From contig NZ_JABKCA010000010.1 of NCBI RefSeq assembly GCF_013166655.1, positions 16,218 through 80,217 on the forward strand: a DNA stretch of 64,000 nt. The letters run 5' to 3'. Source of the stretch: Lentimicrobium sp. L6. GTDB lineage: Bacteria; Bacteroidota; Bacteroidia; Bacteroidales; UBA12170. Both the position numbers and the translations under genes were made by a program. This document shows, one piece after another, positions 26,539 to 35,538 of this stretch. Below the pieces are notes generated by a model. The model ran no database searches, was not told the origin of the DNA, and saw nothing but the letters and a program-made list of their open reading frames with translations. How positions within the stretch are numbered: the first letter of the stretch is position 1; every line of letters begins with the position of its first letter.

Positions 26539-29133
26539 TTATTTCAAAATAGGTATATTAAAATAAAATACAGACCCTACTCCAAGAGTAGAATCAACCC
26601 AAATACTACCTCCTAACATTTCTGCATAAGCTTTACAAATAGCTAATCCCAATCCCGATCCTTCAAAAGCTCGAGCATCTAGAACATCAACTTGTTCGAA
26701 TCTTTGAAATATGGCTTCAATTCTATTTTTAGGAATCCCTATTCCTTCATCTTTTACATAAAACTCTAAAAACTGTTGTTCTTTATAGCAGCCTATTTCA
26801 ATCTCTCCTACGTCAGAATATTTTATGGCGTTTTTTATCAGATTAGTCAATATGGAATGGAGTTTATGTTTATCGGTTTGAATGATGTTTACATCTTCAG
26901 GGACTTGGTATAGCCATTCTAACTTGAGTCCTTTGTTTTCGACTTCTGGTTTAAAGAAACTATAAAGGACATCCATTTCATCATTAATATTTACTTCAGA
27001 TTTGACTGTAAGCATTTGTCCTGTTTCTATTTTCGATATATCAATAAGATCATTAACGGTATCCAACATTCTGTCACCACTTCTCTTTATAATATCGATA
27101 TACATCTTTTGCTCATCGCCAGTTAAATCTGGCTCTTTTAATAACTCCGTAAAACCTAAGATACCATTCATTGGGGTCCTAATCTCATGGCTCATATTGG
27201 CCAAAAATGAAGATTTCAAACGGTCAGACTCCTCCGCTTTTTCTTTTGCCTTTATAAGCTCTTTTTGGTTTTGGATTTCTTTTGTAATATCCTTTATTAC
27301 AATTAAAAAACGGTTCTCAATGGGTACCATATAAAACTCACAAGTTTTCTTCTTTCTATTTTTAGTGTAGATATGCCATTTTTGCATTTCTATGTCCGAT
27401 TTGGTATCAATTGCTTTTTGAATAGCTAGGTTCATAGATTCTTGAACATAAAGTCTGTATTCAAGGTTTGGGTAGGCTAATTCCCACCATTTCTGTGCTG
27501 AAGGTAGGTCTTTTATAGTGTATCCAAATATCTGAATGAATTTGTCGTTGACATACTCTACTTTTTCGTTAAAATCGGTTATCACCATTGGAATAGGTGA
27601 TTTTTTAATGAACAATTCAAGGTTCGATTGGTTATTGTCAGCTTCTTGCTTGGCTAATTTAAGTTCAAGATTTTGAGTGATTAGTTTCTCTTCGTTTTCC
27701 TTTAATAATTCTTCGGCTTGTTTTAAATTTGTTATGTCCAATAAGGAAGTTACACTATTAGTGCTGTCAGGTATCATATCCACCACAACGAGTATATTCT
27801 TTATGTTTTTATGGTGATCTACAAAACGAAATTCATATTGAGATTGTGCTTTGTTTTTAGCATTTCTTCTTAGATGGTGTTGGTTTTGCATCATTTCTGA
27901 ATCTTCAGAATGCACAAAATCAGACCATTTTTTTTTATTGATAATTTCAATTAAGGGAAGCCCGGAAAGTACTGAGAATTTTGTGTTGGCAAGTGTTATG
28001 ACACCTTCGTTATTGATAATGCAAGTTGCGGTTCCCGTATTTTCAAAAACAGTTCTGTAAATTTCTTCACTCACTTCTAAAGTCTTTTGAAGTTCATGCT
28101 TTTCAGTTACATCTCTAACGGCAGCTATTCTAACTTTTTCTCCGTTATGCCTAACGTCTTTGGCTTCTATTTCGGCAAGAAAAAAAGTTCCATCCTTTTT
28201 CTTTATTGTTATGGTATATGGGTTTACTTGTTTTTGCTTTATTTTGGAGTAGACTAACTTCTTGTCTTGTTCATATGGAATATAATTAGATATCAGTTTT
28301 CCTACAGATTCATTAGCATTATATCCGAGCATTTTATAAAAAGATTCATTGGCATCTATTATAACTCCATCTTTGTGAACTAATATGCCCTCAAAGGTTG
28401 ATTTAGCAAGAAACTTATATTTTTCCTCACTCTCATAAATAGCTTTTTCATGAAGTTTTTCTTTCGAGAGGTCTCTAACTATGGCTTGTATGATGGTTTT
28501 GTCTTCGGTTATGATATTTGATAAAGTAACAACAACAGGAAATACCTCACCATTATCTCTAATATGTTCCCATTCAAATTGAGTGAAACCCTCTTTCAAG
28601 GCGATATCGATGTTTTTTAAAGCTTTCTCTTTGGAATCAGAACCATCCTTTTGCTTTTTTGGTGAGATTTCCCAAGGGTTTTTATTTAAAAAATCATTTA
28701 GATTATTTAATCCAAACATTTTCAAAATCGCCATATTCCCTGAGCTAAACCTCATTGTTTCTACATCAATAGTCATGATGGCATCCTTAGAGGAGTTGAA
28801 AAGTGTACGGTATAAGTTTTCACTGTCTTTTAATGCCGTTTGTGATTTTCTCGTTTCACTAATATCTCTTATGGTTACGTAGTATAGGTTTGAGTTGAAG
28901 TTTAATCCCGATGAAATGGAAAGAGTTTTATTTTTATATGGAATTTCGTATTCAGCAACATTCTGGCCGAGAAACATCCTTTTTAGATTATTCAGTAATG
29001 CTCCAAGAGACTGAACAGAACCAAACTTTTTCGCTAACACAAATCCGCTTTTGCCAATGACTTGTTCTCTAGTCAAGTCTGTAATTTCTAAAAATGCAGG
29101 GTTTAGTTCTATTACTCTGAGATTTTTATTCAC
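26539..29133 (-). CDS. Multi-PAS sensor histidine kinase, 5' end interrupted by a stop codon
   Basis: The open part of the gene encodes 864 aa from a GTG at 29133. The frame is continuous with the upstream piece ending at 29302, interrupted only by one TAA. After a PAS domain whose first strands are cut by this start, there are four more PAS/PAC units (roughly residues 100-225, 230-350, 355-470 and 500-620). Then come HisKA (ANMSHEIRTPMNGILG, about 645) and HATPase with GSGLGLAICKAYAEMLGG. There is no membrane helix, so it senses a cytoplasmic signal, perhaps redox or light through PAS. The next gene in the same direction is the NMT1-type kinase, 63 bp away. GTG as a true start is doubtful because it lies within a PAS strand. 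Confidence 0.8.
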   Translation of the reverse strand: MNKNLRVIELNPAFLEITDLTREQVIGKSGFVLAKKFGSVQSLGALLNNLKRMFLGQNVAEYEIPYKNKTLSISSGLNFNSNLYYVTIRDISETRKSQTALKDSENLYRTLFNSSKDAIMTIDVETMRFSSGNMAILKMFGLNNLNDFLNKNPWEISPKKQKDGSDSKEKALKNIDIALKEGFTQFEWEHIRDNGEVFPVVVTLSNIITEDKTIIQAIVRDLSKEKLHEKAIYESEEKYKFLAKSTFEGILVHKDGVIIDANESFYKMLGYNANESVGKLISNYIPYEQDKKLVYSKIKQKQVNPYTITIKKKDGTFFLAEIEAKDVRHNGEKVRIAAVRDVTEKHELQKTLEVSEEIYRTVFENTGTATCIINNEGVITLANTKFSVLSGLPLIEIINKKKWSDFVHSEDSEMMQNQHHLRRNAKNKAQSQYEFRFVDHHKNIKNILVVVDMIPDSTNSVTSLLDITNLKQAEELLKENEEKLITQNLELKLAKQEADNNQSNLELFIKKSPIPMVITDFNEKVEYVNDKFIQIFGYTIKDLPSAQKWWELAYPNLEYRLYVQESMNLAIQKAIDTKSDIEMQKWHIYTKNRKKKTCEFYMVPIENRFLIVIKDITKEIQNQKELIKAKEKAEESDRLKSSFLANMSHEIRTPMNGILGFTELLKEPDLTGDEQKMYIDIIKRSGDRMLDTVNDLIDISKIETGQMLTVKSEVNINDEMDVLYSFFKPEVENKGLKLEWLYQVPEDVNIIQTDKHKLHSILTNLIKNAIKYSDVGEIEIGCYKEQQFLEFYVKDEGIGIPKNRIEAIFQRFEQVDVLDARAFEGSGLGLAICKAYAEMLGGSIWVDSTLGVGSVFYFNIPILK

Positions 29134-29301
29134 GATTAAAACACCATCTTTAGTACCTTTTAAAAGGCTTTTAAATTCAGTATTTTTTTCTAAAGATTTT
29201 GGTTCAAAGGTGATGAGTAAATAAGTTTTGCCGGCTTCTTTTAAATTTTTGACAATAAGTTTTCCAAAGCATGAGGGTTTGTTAGGACGATGTAGTTCTG
29301 T

Positions 29302-29487
29302 TTAATCGAGGGTTTGTGGCTTTATATGTTTATGGTCTATGAATTTGGACATCTTCATAGTGCTCAGTTCCTTTTCGTTCATTTGCATGAATGTTAAGGC
29401 TTCAATACTAGCTTGTTTGATAAGTAGACTGTCACTTTCTACAAGAAAAGCAGGAATAGGTAATACTTTGATGATGGCAGATTCCAT
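29302..29487 (-). pseudogene. N-terminal piece of the multi-PAS kinase, cut off by an in-frame TAA
   Basis: This encodes 61 residues from ATG 29487, beginning like a PAS domain (IPAFLVESDSLLIKQ), and ends at the TAA at 29302-29304. Reading on in the same frame gives 56 uninterrupted codons that join the 864-aa kinase frame, with PAS-like sense throughout. Removing this one stop would give one protein of about 982 aa. Either this is a recent nonsense mutation, a sequencing error, or the codon is somehow bypassed. Confidence 0.7.
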
Positions 29488-29616
29488 AGTTATATAGTTC
29501 AGAGTATTGCCCTATAGGTTTTTATTTACCTAGTAGTTACGGGCTGATAAATCTTTTAACTCAAATATACGAAATATTATTGGAAGTTTTTATTGGTCAT
29601 TCTACTTGATAAATAC

Positions 29617-29648
29617 AAAAAAAGCCGTCCTTATAAAAAGAACGGCTT
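29617..29648 (-). terminator. Rho-independent terminator of the serine gene group
   Basis: An 11-bp stem (29622-29632 with 29638-29648, one G-U pair in the minus-strand RNA) is followed on the minus strand by a T-run. It lies 24 bp after the stop of the DUF1015 gene. Confidence 0.75.
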
Positions 29649-29671
29649 CTGATATAATATTTCGAATGATC

Positions 29672-30922
29672 TTATTTCAATTCATGAATCACCAATCCAC
29701 TTCTGAGTTTTGGCTCAAACCAAGTTGTTTTTGGAGGCATGATATTATTAGTATCAGCAATATCGATTAATTGTTTCATGCTTACGGCATAAAGTGCAAA
29801 AGCAACTTCGTGATCACCACTGTCTACTCTTTTGCTCAACTCACCGAGTCCTCTAATTCCACCAACGAAATCGATTCTCTTACTGGTACGAAGGTCTTCA
29901 ATTCCTAATAGTTTGTCTAAAACTAAATTGGAAAGGATAGTTACATCAAGGACGCCAATGGGGTCGTTATCATCATAAGTTCCTTCTTTGGCGGTCATGC
30001 TATACCATTTGCCATCTAAATACATGCTGAATTCATGTAATTTTGCAGGCTTATAAATTTCTGCACCTTCCTCTTTTACTTCGAAGTTCTCAGCTAATAA
30101 TTTTAAGAAATCATCTTTGCTGTGACCATTTAAATCTTTAACCACGCGGTTATAATCAATAATTTTTAATTGATTATCTGGGAAATGAACAGCTAAGAAA
30201 TAGTTGAATTCTTCTTCTCCTGTATAATCAGGATATGCTTTTCTTTTCTCAGCACCCACTAAAGCAGCAGCAGCTGTTCGGTGGTGACCATCAGCAACAT
30301 AAGTAAAAGGAACTTTAGTAGAGAAAAGCTCTTCTAGTTTAGTATTGATTGCATCGTCAGTAATAGCCCAGAAATGGTGCCCAAAACCATCTTCAGCAGT
30401 GAAATCATAATCTGCTTCCTGATTTTTAACGATATCTGCTACGATAGTATCAATTTCTTCTACCGCTGGATAAGCAAAGAATACGGGCTCAATATTGGCT
30501 TCATTAATACGAACGTGAATCATTCTATCTTCTTCCTTGTCCGGACGAGTTAATTCGTGTTTCTTGATGATTCCATTTAAATAATCATCAACTGAAGCAG
30601 CGCCAACGATACCATATTGTGTACGCCCTTCCATGGTTTGCGCATATATATAGTATAATGGTTTGTCATCTTGAACCAGCCAGCCGTTTTCTTTAAATTT
30701 AGAATAATTCTCTACTGCTTTGTCATAAACTTCATCAGCATGAACATCGATACCTTCTGGGCAATCAATCTCACTCCTGGTGATGTGTAATAATGAGTAT
30801 GGATTACCATCTGCCATTTGAGCAGCTTCTTGTGAGTTCATCACATCGTATGGTAAACTTGCTAATTGCTGAGCAATATCTTTTGTTGGGCGAAAGCCCT
30901 TGAATGGTTTAATAGTAGCCAT
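29672..30922 (-). CDS. DUF1015 family protein
   Basis: This 416-aa protein matches DUF1015 (start MATIKPFKGFRPTKDIAQQLASLPYDV-like, with FTYVADGHHRTAAAALVGAEKR in the middle). The DGHHR block is the family signature and resembles a ParB-type nucleotide site. The family is often encoded beside serA and serC in Bacteroidota and anaerobic Firmicutes, and a role in serine metabolism (a serine-kinase-like activity) has been suggested for relatives. Here it is the last gene of the serC-serA group on the minus strand. The function is inferred from context and family only. Confidence 0.88.
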   Translation of the reverse strand: MATIKPFKGFRPTKDIAQQLASLPYDVMNSQEAAQMADGNPYSLLHITRSEIDCPEGIDVHADEVYDKAVENYSKFKENGWLVQDDKPLYYIYAQTMEGRTQYGIVGAASVDDYLNGIIKKHELTRPDKEEDRMIHVRINEANIEPVFFAYPAVEEIDTIVADIVKNQEADYDFTAEDGFGHHFWAITDDAINTKLEELFSTKVPFTYVADGHHRTAAAALVGAEKRKAYPDYTGEEEFNYFLAVHFPDNQLKIIDYNRVVKDLNGHSKDDFLKLLAENFEVKEEGAEIYKPAKLHEFSMYLDGKWYSMTAKEGTYDDNDPIGVLDVTILSNLVLDKLLGIEDLRTSKRIDFVGGIRGLGELSKRVDSGDHEVAFALYAVSMKQLIDIADTNNIMPPKTTWFEPKLRSGLVIHELK

Positions 30923-31007
30923 TATAATTTATTTTTCAAGTTTTTAAATTACTATTCTTAATCTATTAGAGACTAAAAACAGGAGCATATCAGCTCACTT
31001 ATTTTAT

Positions 31008-31448
31008 TTAATAATCATTGGAGCTGTTCCCAGCTTCATAATTTCTAGCACTGGAAGAATGATGTTCTCTTTCTCTTTGTAAACTACCAATGAGTGCACC
31101 AATCATTTTGGTTAATTCCATCAAATGATTGCGGCTATTCTGCTCTTCATCTTCTGTAAAATATCCCGATTTATATGCAACAGCAGTATAGACAACGCAG
31201 CGTCGGATTGATGTTTTTGCATCTTTCAGGCAGTTTACAAAATGTGTTTTGTTTCTTGAGGAGCCTTCCGAAATTTTAGATGGTATTTCTAAAGAATCGA
31301 TGATAAAGCTCTTCACCAAAGGATTAGATTCGGCATGAGGAAACATCTCTGTATTGATCTGAACCCAAGTATAATAATCTAAAGCCTTTTGATAGACACG
31401 AAGGTCTTCAAAGCGAAAGAATGATGGGGTAAAATCCTGATTTTCCAT
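31008..31448 (-). CDS. Four-helix bundle protein (23S rRNA intervening-sequence type)
   Basis: This 146-aa protein starts with the typical FEDLRVYQKALDYY segment of the S23/IVP family. ISEGSSRNKTHFVNCLKDAK and a final helix containing MELTKMIGALIGSLQRE follow. Members were first found in intervening sequences within 23S rRNA genes. Many others, like this one, are free-standing with unknown function. It lies between serA and the DUF1015 gene, with about 90 bp on each side, in the same direction. This looks like a later insertion into a conserved group. Confidence 0.88.
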   Translation of the reverse strand: MENQDFTPSFFRFEDLRVYQKALDYYTWVQINTEMFPHAESNPLVKSFIIDSLEIPSKISEGSSRNKTHFVNCLKDAKTSIRRCVVYTAVAYKSGYFTEDEEQNSRNHLMELTKMIGALIGSLQREREHHSSSARNYEAGNSSNDY

Positions 31449-31541
31449 AATAGATATTTTAGTATTAGTGTATTTCAGTTGGTTTAGAAATGATTTTGTA
31501 TTTCCCTTCTCTCCTAAATCTTCTCAGTGCTGATTATTAAA

Positions 31542-32462
31542 TTAATTTACTTTGAAAGTGATATCACCATTCTCAATAAACGCTACAATTTGGTTAGCCC
31601 CAGCTACACCAGCATTAATATTGGCCTCTGCAGTTTGAGCACCCATTTTTTTAGGCGTAAAGAAGAATCTTCCTTCATACTTGGCTTCAAAATCTGCCTT
31701 GCAATCAGGAGCGATATCTGAAATATAAGTAAAATCAGCTCTTTCTTCCATAAGCTTCAATAACTCTTCCTCATGAATCACCTCTTTACGAGCAGTGTTC
31801 ACAAGAGTGGCGCCTTCTGGCATGCTATTTAATAGCTCAAAGTTAATTGATTTTTTAGTCTTGTCATTGGCAGGAATATGAAGACTGATATATTGACACT
31901 CCGCATATAATTGCTCCATAGTATCAACAGCAATGACACCATCTTTTTCAATATCTACTTTATTTACAAATGGATCGAAAGCTTTCACAGTCATTCCAAA
32001 TCCTTTAGCAATTTTAGCTACATATCTACCAACATTACCATAAGCATGGATACCAATAGTTTTGCCTTTTAACTCTGTTCCAGCTTTGCCGTTATATTGA
32101 CCTCTAGCTTGAAAAACCATCATTCCTAATGCCAATTCAGCTACTGCATTTGAATTTTGACCAGGAGTGTTCATGGCCACAATGTTATTAGCAGTTGCAG
32201 CTGCCAAGTCAATATTGTCATATCCAGCACCAGCTCTAATAATGATTTTTAGGTTTTTGGCAGCGTCTAAAACTTCTTTGGTAGCTTTATCACTACGGAT
32301 AATCATAGCATCAGCAGTTTTAGCTGCTTCAATTAATGCTTCCTGACCTTCATATTTTTCTAATAAAGCGAATTCGTATCCGGCTTTAATAACAACATCT
32401 TTAATTTGAGAAACAGCTGCAGGTGCAAAAGGTTTCTCAGTAGCAACTAATACTTTTGTCAT
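31542..32462 (-). CDS. serA: D-3-phosphoglycerate dehydrogenase, short form
   Basis: The start is ATG 32462 (MTKVLVATEKPFAPAA), giving 306 aa; a longer frame upstream has no family similarity. It is the first enzyme of serine synthesis, oxidising 3-phosphoglycerate with NAD+. The NAD-binding loop is GIHAYGNVG (about 137-145), and the substrate/cofactor Arg is Arg225 in NTARKEV. The usual catalytic His of the TPHxxG motif is replaced: the sequence reads TPKKMGAQT, with Lys271 at that place. There is no ACT or ASB regulatory domain. These are the traits of the short lysine-type (type IIIK) enzymes. It is co-directional with serC. Confidence 0.93.
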   Translation of the reverse strand: MTKVLVATEKPFAPAAVSQIKDVVIKAGYEFALLEKYEGQEALIEAAKTADAMIIRSDKATKEVLDAAKNLKIIIRAGAGYDNIDLAAATANNIVAMNTPGQNSNAVAELALGMMVFQARGQYNGKAGTELKGKTIGIHAYGNVGRYVAKIAKGFGMTVKAFDPFVNKVDIEKDGVIAVDTMEQLYAECQYISLHIPANDKTKKSINFELLNSMPEGATLVNTARKEVIHEEELLKLMEERADFTYISDIAPDCKADFEAKYEGRFFFTPKKMGAQTAEANINAGVAGANQIVAFIENGDITFKVN

Positions 32463-32611
32463 AATGTATAATTTAAATTGAAACTGTCCTAAAAGTAAGT
32501 AAATTGATTTGTCAATGCTTTTTGCTTGCTTCATGCAAGAAATAACAACGAAAATTAATTTCGCTGAGTCTTCTTAATAAACTAACTTCAAGGACAGTTT
32601 GCAAATATTTA

Positions 32612-33682
32612 TTAATGATTTTTTTCGAATTCAGCCATGACTTCTATAAGAGCTTTTACGCTTTCTTTTGGAAGTGCATTATAAGTAGAGGCTCTAAATC
32701 CACCAACATCACGGTGTCCTTTTAGGCCCATCATTCCTTTAGAGGTAGCTAAAGCAAGGAATTCTTTTTCAAACTCTTCGTAACCATCATTCATCACAAA
32801 GCAAATATTCATTAAAGAGCGATCTTCTTTATTTGGAACTGTTGATTTGAAACATTTGTTACGATCAATTTCATCATATAACCAACCTGCTTTTTCGATA
32901 TTTATTTTTTCCATTCCTTCAACACCACCTTGTGCTTTTAACCAGCGTAAAGTTTGTAATGCGCTAAAGATAGGAAGTACTGGAGGCGTATTGAACATAG
33001 AATCTTTATCAATATGAGTTTGGTAGTTCATCATTGTTGGGATAGGACGGTCAACTTTACCTAAGATATCATTCTTAATGATAACGAAAGTAACACCAGA
33101 AGGGGCTAAGTTTTTCTGTGCACCACCATAGATCATATCGTATTTGCTCACATCGATCGGACGGCTAAAAATATCAGAAGACATATCAGCAATTAAAGGA
33201 ACATTTACATCTAAATCTTCTCTAATTTCTGTACCATAAATGGTATTATTGGTTGTGATATGGAAATAATCAGCATCAGCAGGAATTTCATATCCTCTAG
33301 GAATATAGTTGAAGTTTTTATCTTTAGAACTAGCTACTTCAACAACCTCCCCAAATAATTTCGCTTCTTTAAGCGCTTTTGATGCCCAAGCTCCAGTGTT
33401 TAAATAAGCAGCTTTCTTATTTAATAAGTTATATGCTACCATTAAAAACTGAGTACTTGCGCCTCCACCTACGAATAACACTGAGTAGCCTTCAGGAATT
33501 TTCAATAATTCTTTAAAAAGATTCTGTGCTTCTTCAACAACAGCAATAAATTCTTTACTACGGTGAGAAATTTCTAAAACAGAAAGTCCTGTGTCTGAAA
33601 AATTTTGAATTCCCTTAATGGTCTCGTCAATAGTGTATTGAGGCAGGATTGATGGGCCTGCAAAAAAATTATGCTTCTTCAT
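32612..33682 (-). CDS. serC: Phosphoserine aminotransferase
   Basis: This 356-aa protein is a full-length SerC, which converts 3-phosphohydroxypyruvate and glutamate to phosphoserine. It is a class V PLP enzyme. The N terminus reads [14 protein letters not shown], the phosphate and PLP loop [11 protein letters not shown] lies near residue 72, and the PLP Lys is Lys190 in [12 protein letters not shown]. It begins the serine gene group, followed 149 bp later by serA. A -7-like box (TATTTTTG on the minus strand, 33749-33756) lies about 70 bp upstream, but no -33 TTG is placed correctly. Confidence 0.96.
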   Translation of the reverse strand: MKKHNFFAGPSILPQYTIDETIKGIQNFSDTGLSVLEISHRSKEFIAVVEEAQNLFKELLKIPEGYSVLFVGGGASTQFLMVAYNLLNKKAAYLNTGAWASKALKEAKLFGEVVEVASSKDKNFNYIPRGYEIPADADYFHITTNNTIYGTEIREDLDVNVPLIADMSSDIFSRPIDVSKYDMIYGGAQKNLAPSGVTFVIIKNDILGKVDRPIPTMMNYQTHIDKDSMFNTPPVLPIFSALQTLRWLKAQGGVEGMEKINIEKAGWLYDEIDRNKCFKSTVPNKEDRSLMNICFVMNDGYEEFEKEFLALATSKGMMGLKGHRDVGGFRASTYNALPKESVKALIEVMAEFEKNH

Positions 33683-33852
33683 TTCTGTATGTTTTAATTG
33701 TTTATTCCTAATTATTTGCTACTTAAGTAGTCTATTGCAAATTTGACTCAAAAATAAGCTTTATCATTAATTAAATAATAAAATTGATGTTTTTTTTATT
33801 GATTCAAAATAACTAGTTTTGAATACTCGTAATTGGAGATTTAAGTGGGCTT

Positions 33853-34608
33853 ATGGTGATACGATTTATAAAAAGGGTATTAGCAATATTTATTTTATTT
33901 GGTTTTGCTTCATGCGGCGGTGGGAAAATGGCTGCAGAGAACAAAGCCCTTATGACAAGAGTGACAGAGTTGGAGCATAGAATTTATGAGCTTACTGAGT
34001 CACCAGATCACATAGGGGAGTCTGTTTTGAAGGATGCAGAAATGCTGATGAACATCCCATATAAAGAGAATCTTGACTTAGCTTCAGATATGTTGACTAC
34101 CTTTTTAAAAACCTATCCCAATAATATTCATGGCTATAAAATGGAGCTAAAGCTACAGCAAATCAACGATATGTATGATAAAACGGAGGGCTTGGTTTCC
34201 GGCATTTATGTTCCAGACAGCTTTAAAAAGGATAAAAATAAAGTAGATGACAGTACACCCAAAATTCAAGTTAGTGTTCAAATTGTTGAAAAGAGTTTGG
34301 GTTTTGTAAATGTAGAAATGAAAGTGCAGAATATTAGTGATCAGGCTTTGGCTAATATTTGGATAAAGGCTACCATGGTTAACTCGCAAGGAGAAAGTTA
34401 CGGTATCACCCAAGACTTCTTTTTCAACCGCTTGAGTCCCTATGATTATAAAACAGAAGTCTTAAGTTGGGAATATGTAAAAGCAGATCATATAGCTGGA
34501 ATTACTCTGTCCCAATTAAGATATAGTCTTAACCGTCAAACTCGTTTGCTCAAAAAGGAAGAATGCAAGATAGGGCAGGGGAATGTTAAAATTTTCTTAG
34601 AATTTTAG
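33853..34608 (+). CDS. Exported lipoprotein of unknown function
   Basis: This 251-aa protein has a lipoprotein signal (FILFGFASCGGGK, Cys21). A short coiled coil (ENKALMTRVTELEHRIYEL) and a helical TPR-like stretch (residues 65-110, DLASDMLTTFLKTYPNNIHGYKMEL) follow. The C-terminal half is beta-rich and resembles FxLYD-type domains: VNVEMKVQNISDQALANIW, then a DFFFNRLSPYDYKTE strand. The family is not recognised by name. It is divergent from serC, and its gene stands alone. Confidence 0.65.
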   Translation: MVIRFIKRVLAIFILFGFASCGGGKMAAENKALMTRVTELEHRIYELTESPDHIGESVLKDAEMLMNIPYKENLDLASDMLTTFLKTYPNNIHGYKMELKLQQINDMYDKTEGLVSGIYVPDSFKKDKNKVDDSTPKIQVSVQIVEKSLGFVNVEMKVQNISDQALANIWIKATMVNSQGESYGITQDFFFNRLSPYDYKTEVLSWEYVKADHIAGITLSQLRYSLNRQTRLLKKEECKIGQGNVKIFLEF

Positions 34609-34741
34609 TTGCTAACCGAAATGTTTTTTATTCTGAACTAATTTCATTATTTTTGGAAAGAATGTTGATTAGTACCTATTTAGTATCGCAATAAATATTG
34701 GACTAAGCATCCATTTACCTGAATTTTACACCTAAAAACAA

Positions 34742-35446
34742 ATGAAAACTATGCAAGAACAAAAAATAATCATCGAAACTGTGGGCACAGTGATGAAAAA
34801 AGAAGATTTGGTGTTTTTTGAGAACCCTAAAAATATTTTGGCATTTGAAACAGCCCATGCCTATCCCGGATATAATGGTATTGTTCCACAAAACTATAAC
34901 CCTAATTCAATATTCTTAATCACTAAGGAACAATATCTAACGGAGGAGGTTTTTATTCACAGTCAGAACATTCGAAAAAGTGTAGAGTTTAAATTTAGCT
35001 CAGCTATAGCTTATGTGGAATACCAAAACAAGAAATACCCTGCCATTAGAATTAAAGATTTAAAAAACTATAGCTTCATACCGGAGTTGATAAGTGCCTA
35101 TGTGGAATCTGGCATTGAGTTCGCCAAAAAGAAAAGCGTGAGTCCTTTCACTACTCTTATTCAAGTGAAAAAAGAGTTTTGTTTAGATCCAATAGAAAAT
35201 GATTGCTATAAAGATAATTTCGATGCGAATATGTCTTATTTCGAAATACCAAACCATATGACTTGGGAACCATTTGAAAAGATCATTACTGACATGAAAT
35301 ATAATAATTCTGGGATGAATTATGATGCGGCTCTTTCTTTATTTTACAGAGCGAGCAAAGTGGTATTTGCTGTTCGTATTTTTAAGGAAGGTCTTACCAA
35401 AGAAGAATTATTTGGTCTTAAAGAACAGTTTTATAAGAGGTTGTAA
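34742..35446 (+). CDS. Unrecognised 234-aa cytoplasmic protein
   Basis: I do not recognise the family. The protein has no signal peptide or membrane helix, and appears alpha/beta with several aromatic strands (ILAFETAHAYPGYNG, SSAIAYVEYQNKKYPAIRIKDL). Its C-terminal helical part ends with RASKVVFAVRIFKEGLTKEELFGL. A second in-frame ATG at codon 4 is an equally possible start. It is followed by a good terminator, so it is a single-gene unit. Confidence 0.65.
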   Translation: MKTMQEQKIIIETVGTVMKKEDLVFFENPKNILAFETAHAYPGYNGIVPQNYNPNSIFLITKEQYLTEEVFIHSQNIRKSVEFKFSSAIAYVEYQNKKYPAIRIKDLKNYSFIPELISAYVESGIEFAKKKSVSPFTTLIQVKKEFCLDPIENDCYKDNFDANMSYFEIPNHMTWEPFEKIITDMKYNNSGMNYDAALSLFYRASKVVFAVRIFKEGLTKEELFGLKEQFYKRL

Positions 35447-35471
35447 TTGAGACTTAAAATGCAATGATATC

Positions 35472-35501
35472 AAAGCAATTCTATATGGATTGCTTTTTTT
35501 T
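35472..35501 (+). terminator. Rho-independent terminator
   Basis: AAAGCAATTC pairs with GGATTGCTTT (one U-G pair) around a 5-nt loop and runs into nine T. It closes the 234-aa gene. Its T-side overlaps the promoter of the next gene. Confidence 0.75.
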
Positions 35502-35521
35502 ATGACATTTCATTAGCTTTG
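35490..35521 (+). promoter_or_regulatory. Candidate promoter for the mechanosensitive channel gene
   Basis: TTG (35490-35492) lies 21 bp before TAGCTTTG (35514-35521), fitting the Bacteroidota -33/-7 pattern. The -33 part falls inside the terminator stem of the preceding gene. The start codon is 18 bp after the -7 box. Confidence 0.45.
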
Positions 35522-35538
35522 CAAAAAAATGACCCATT

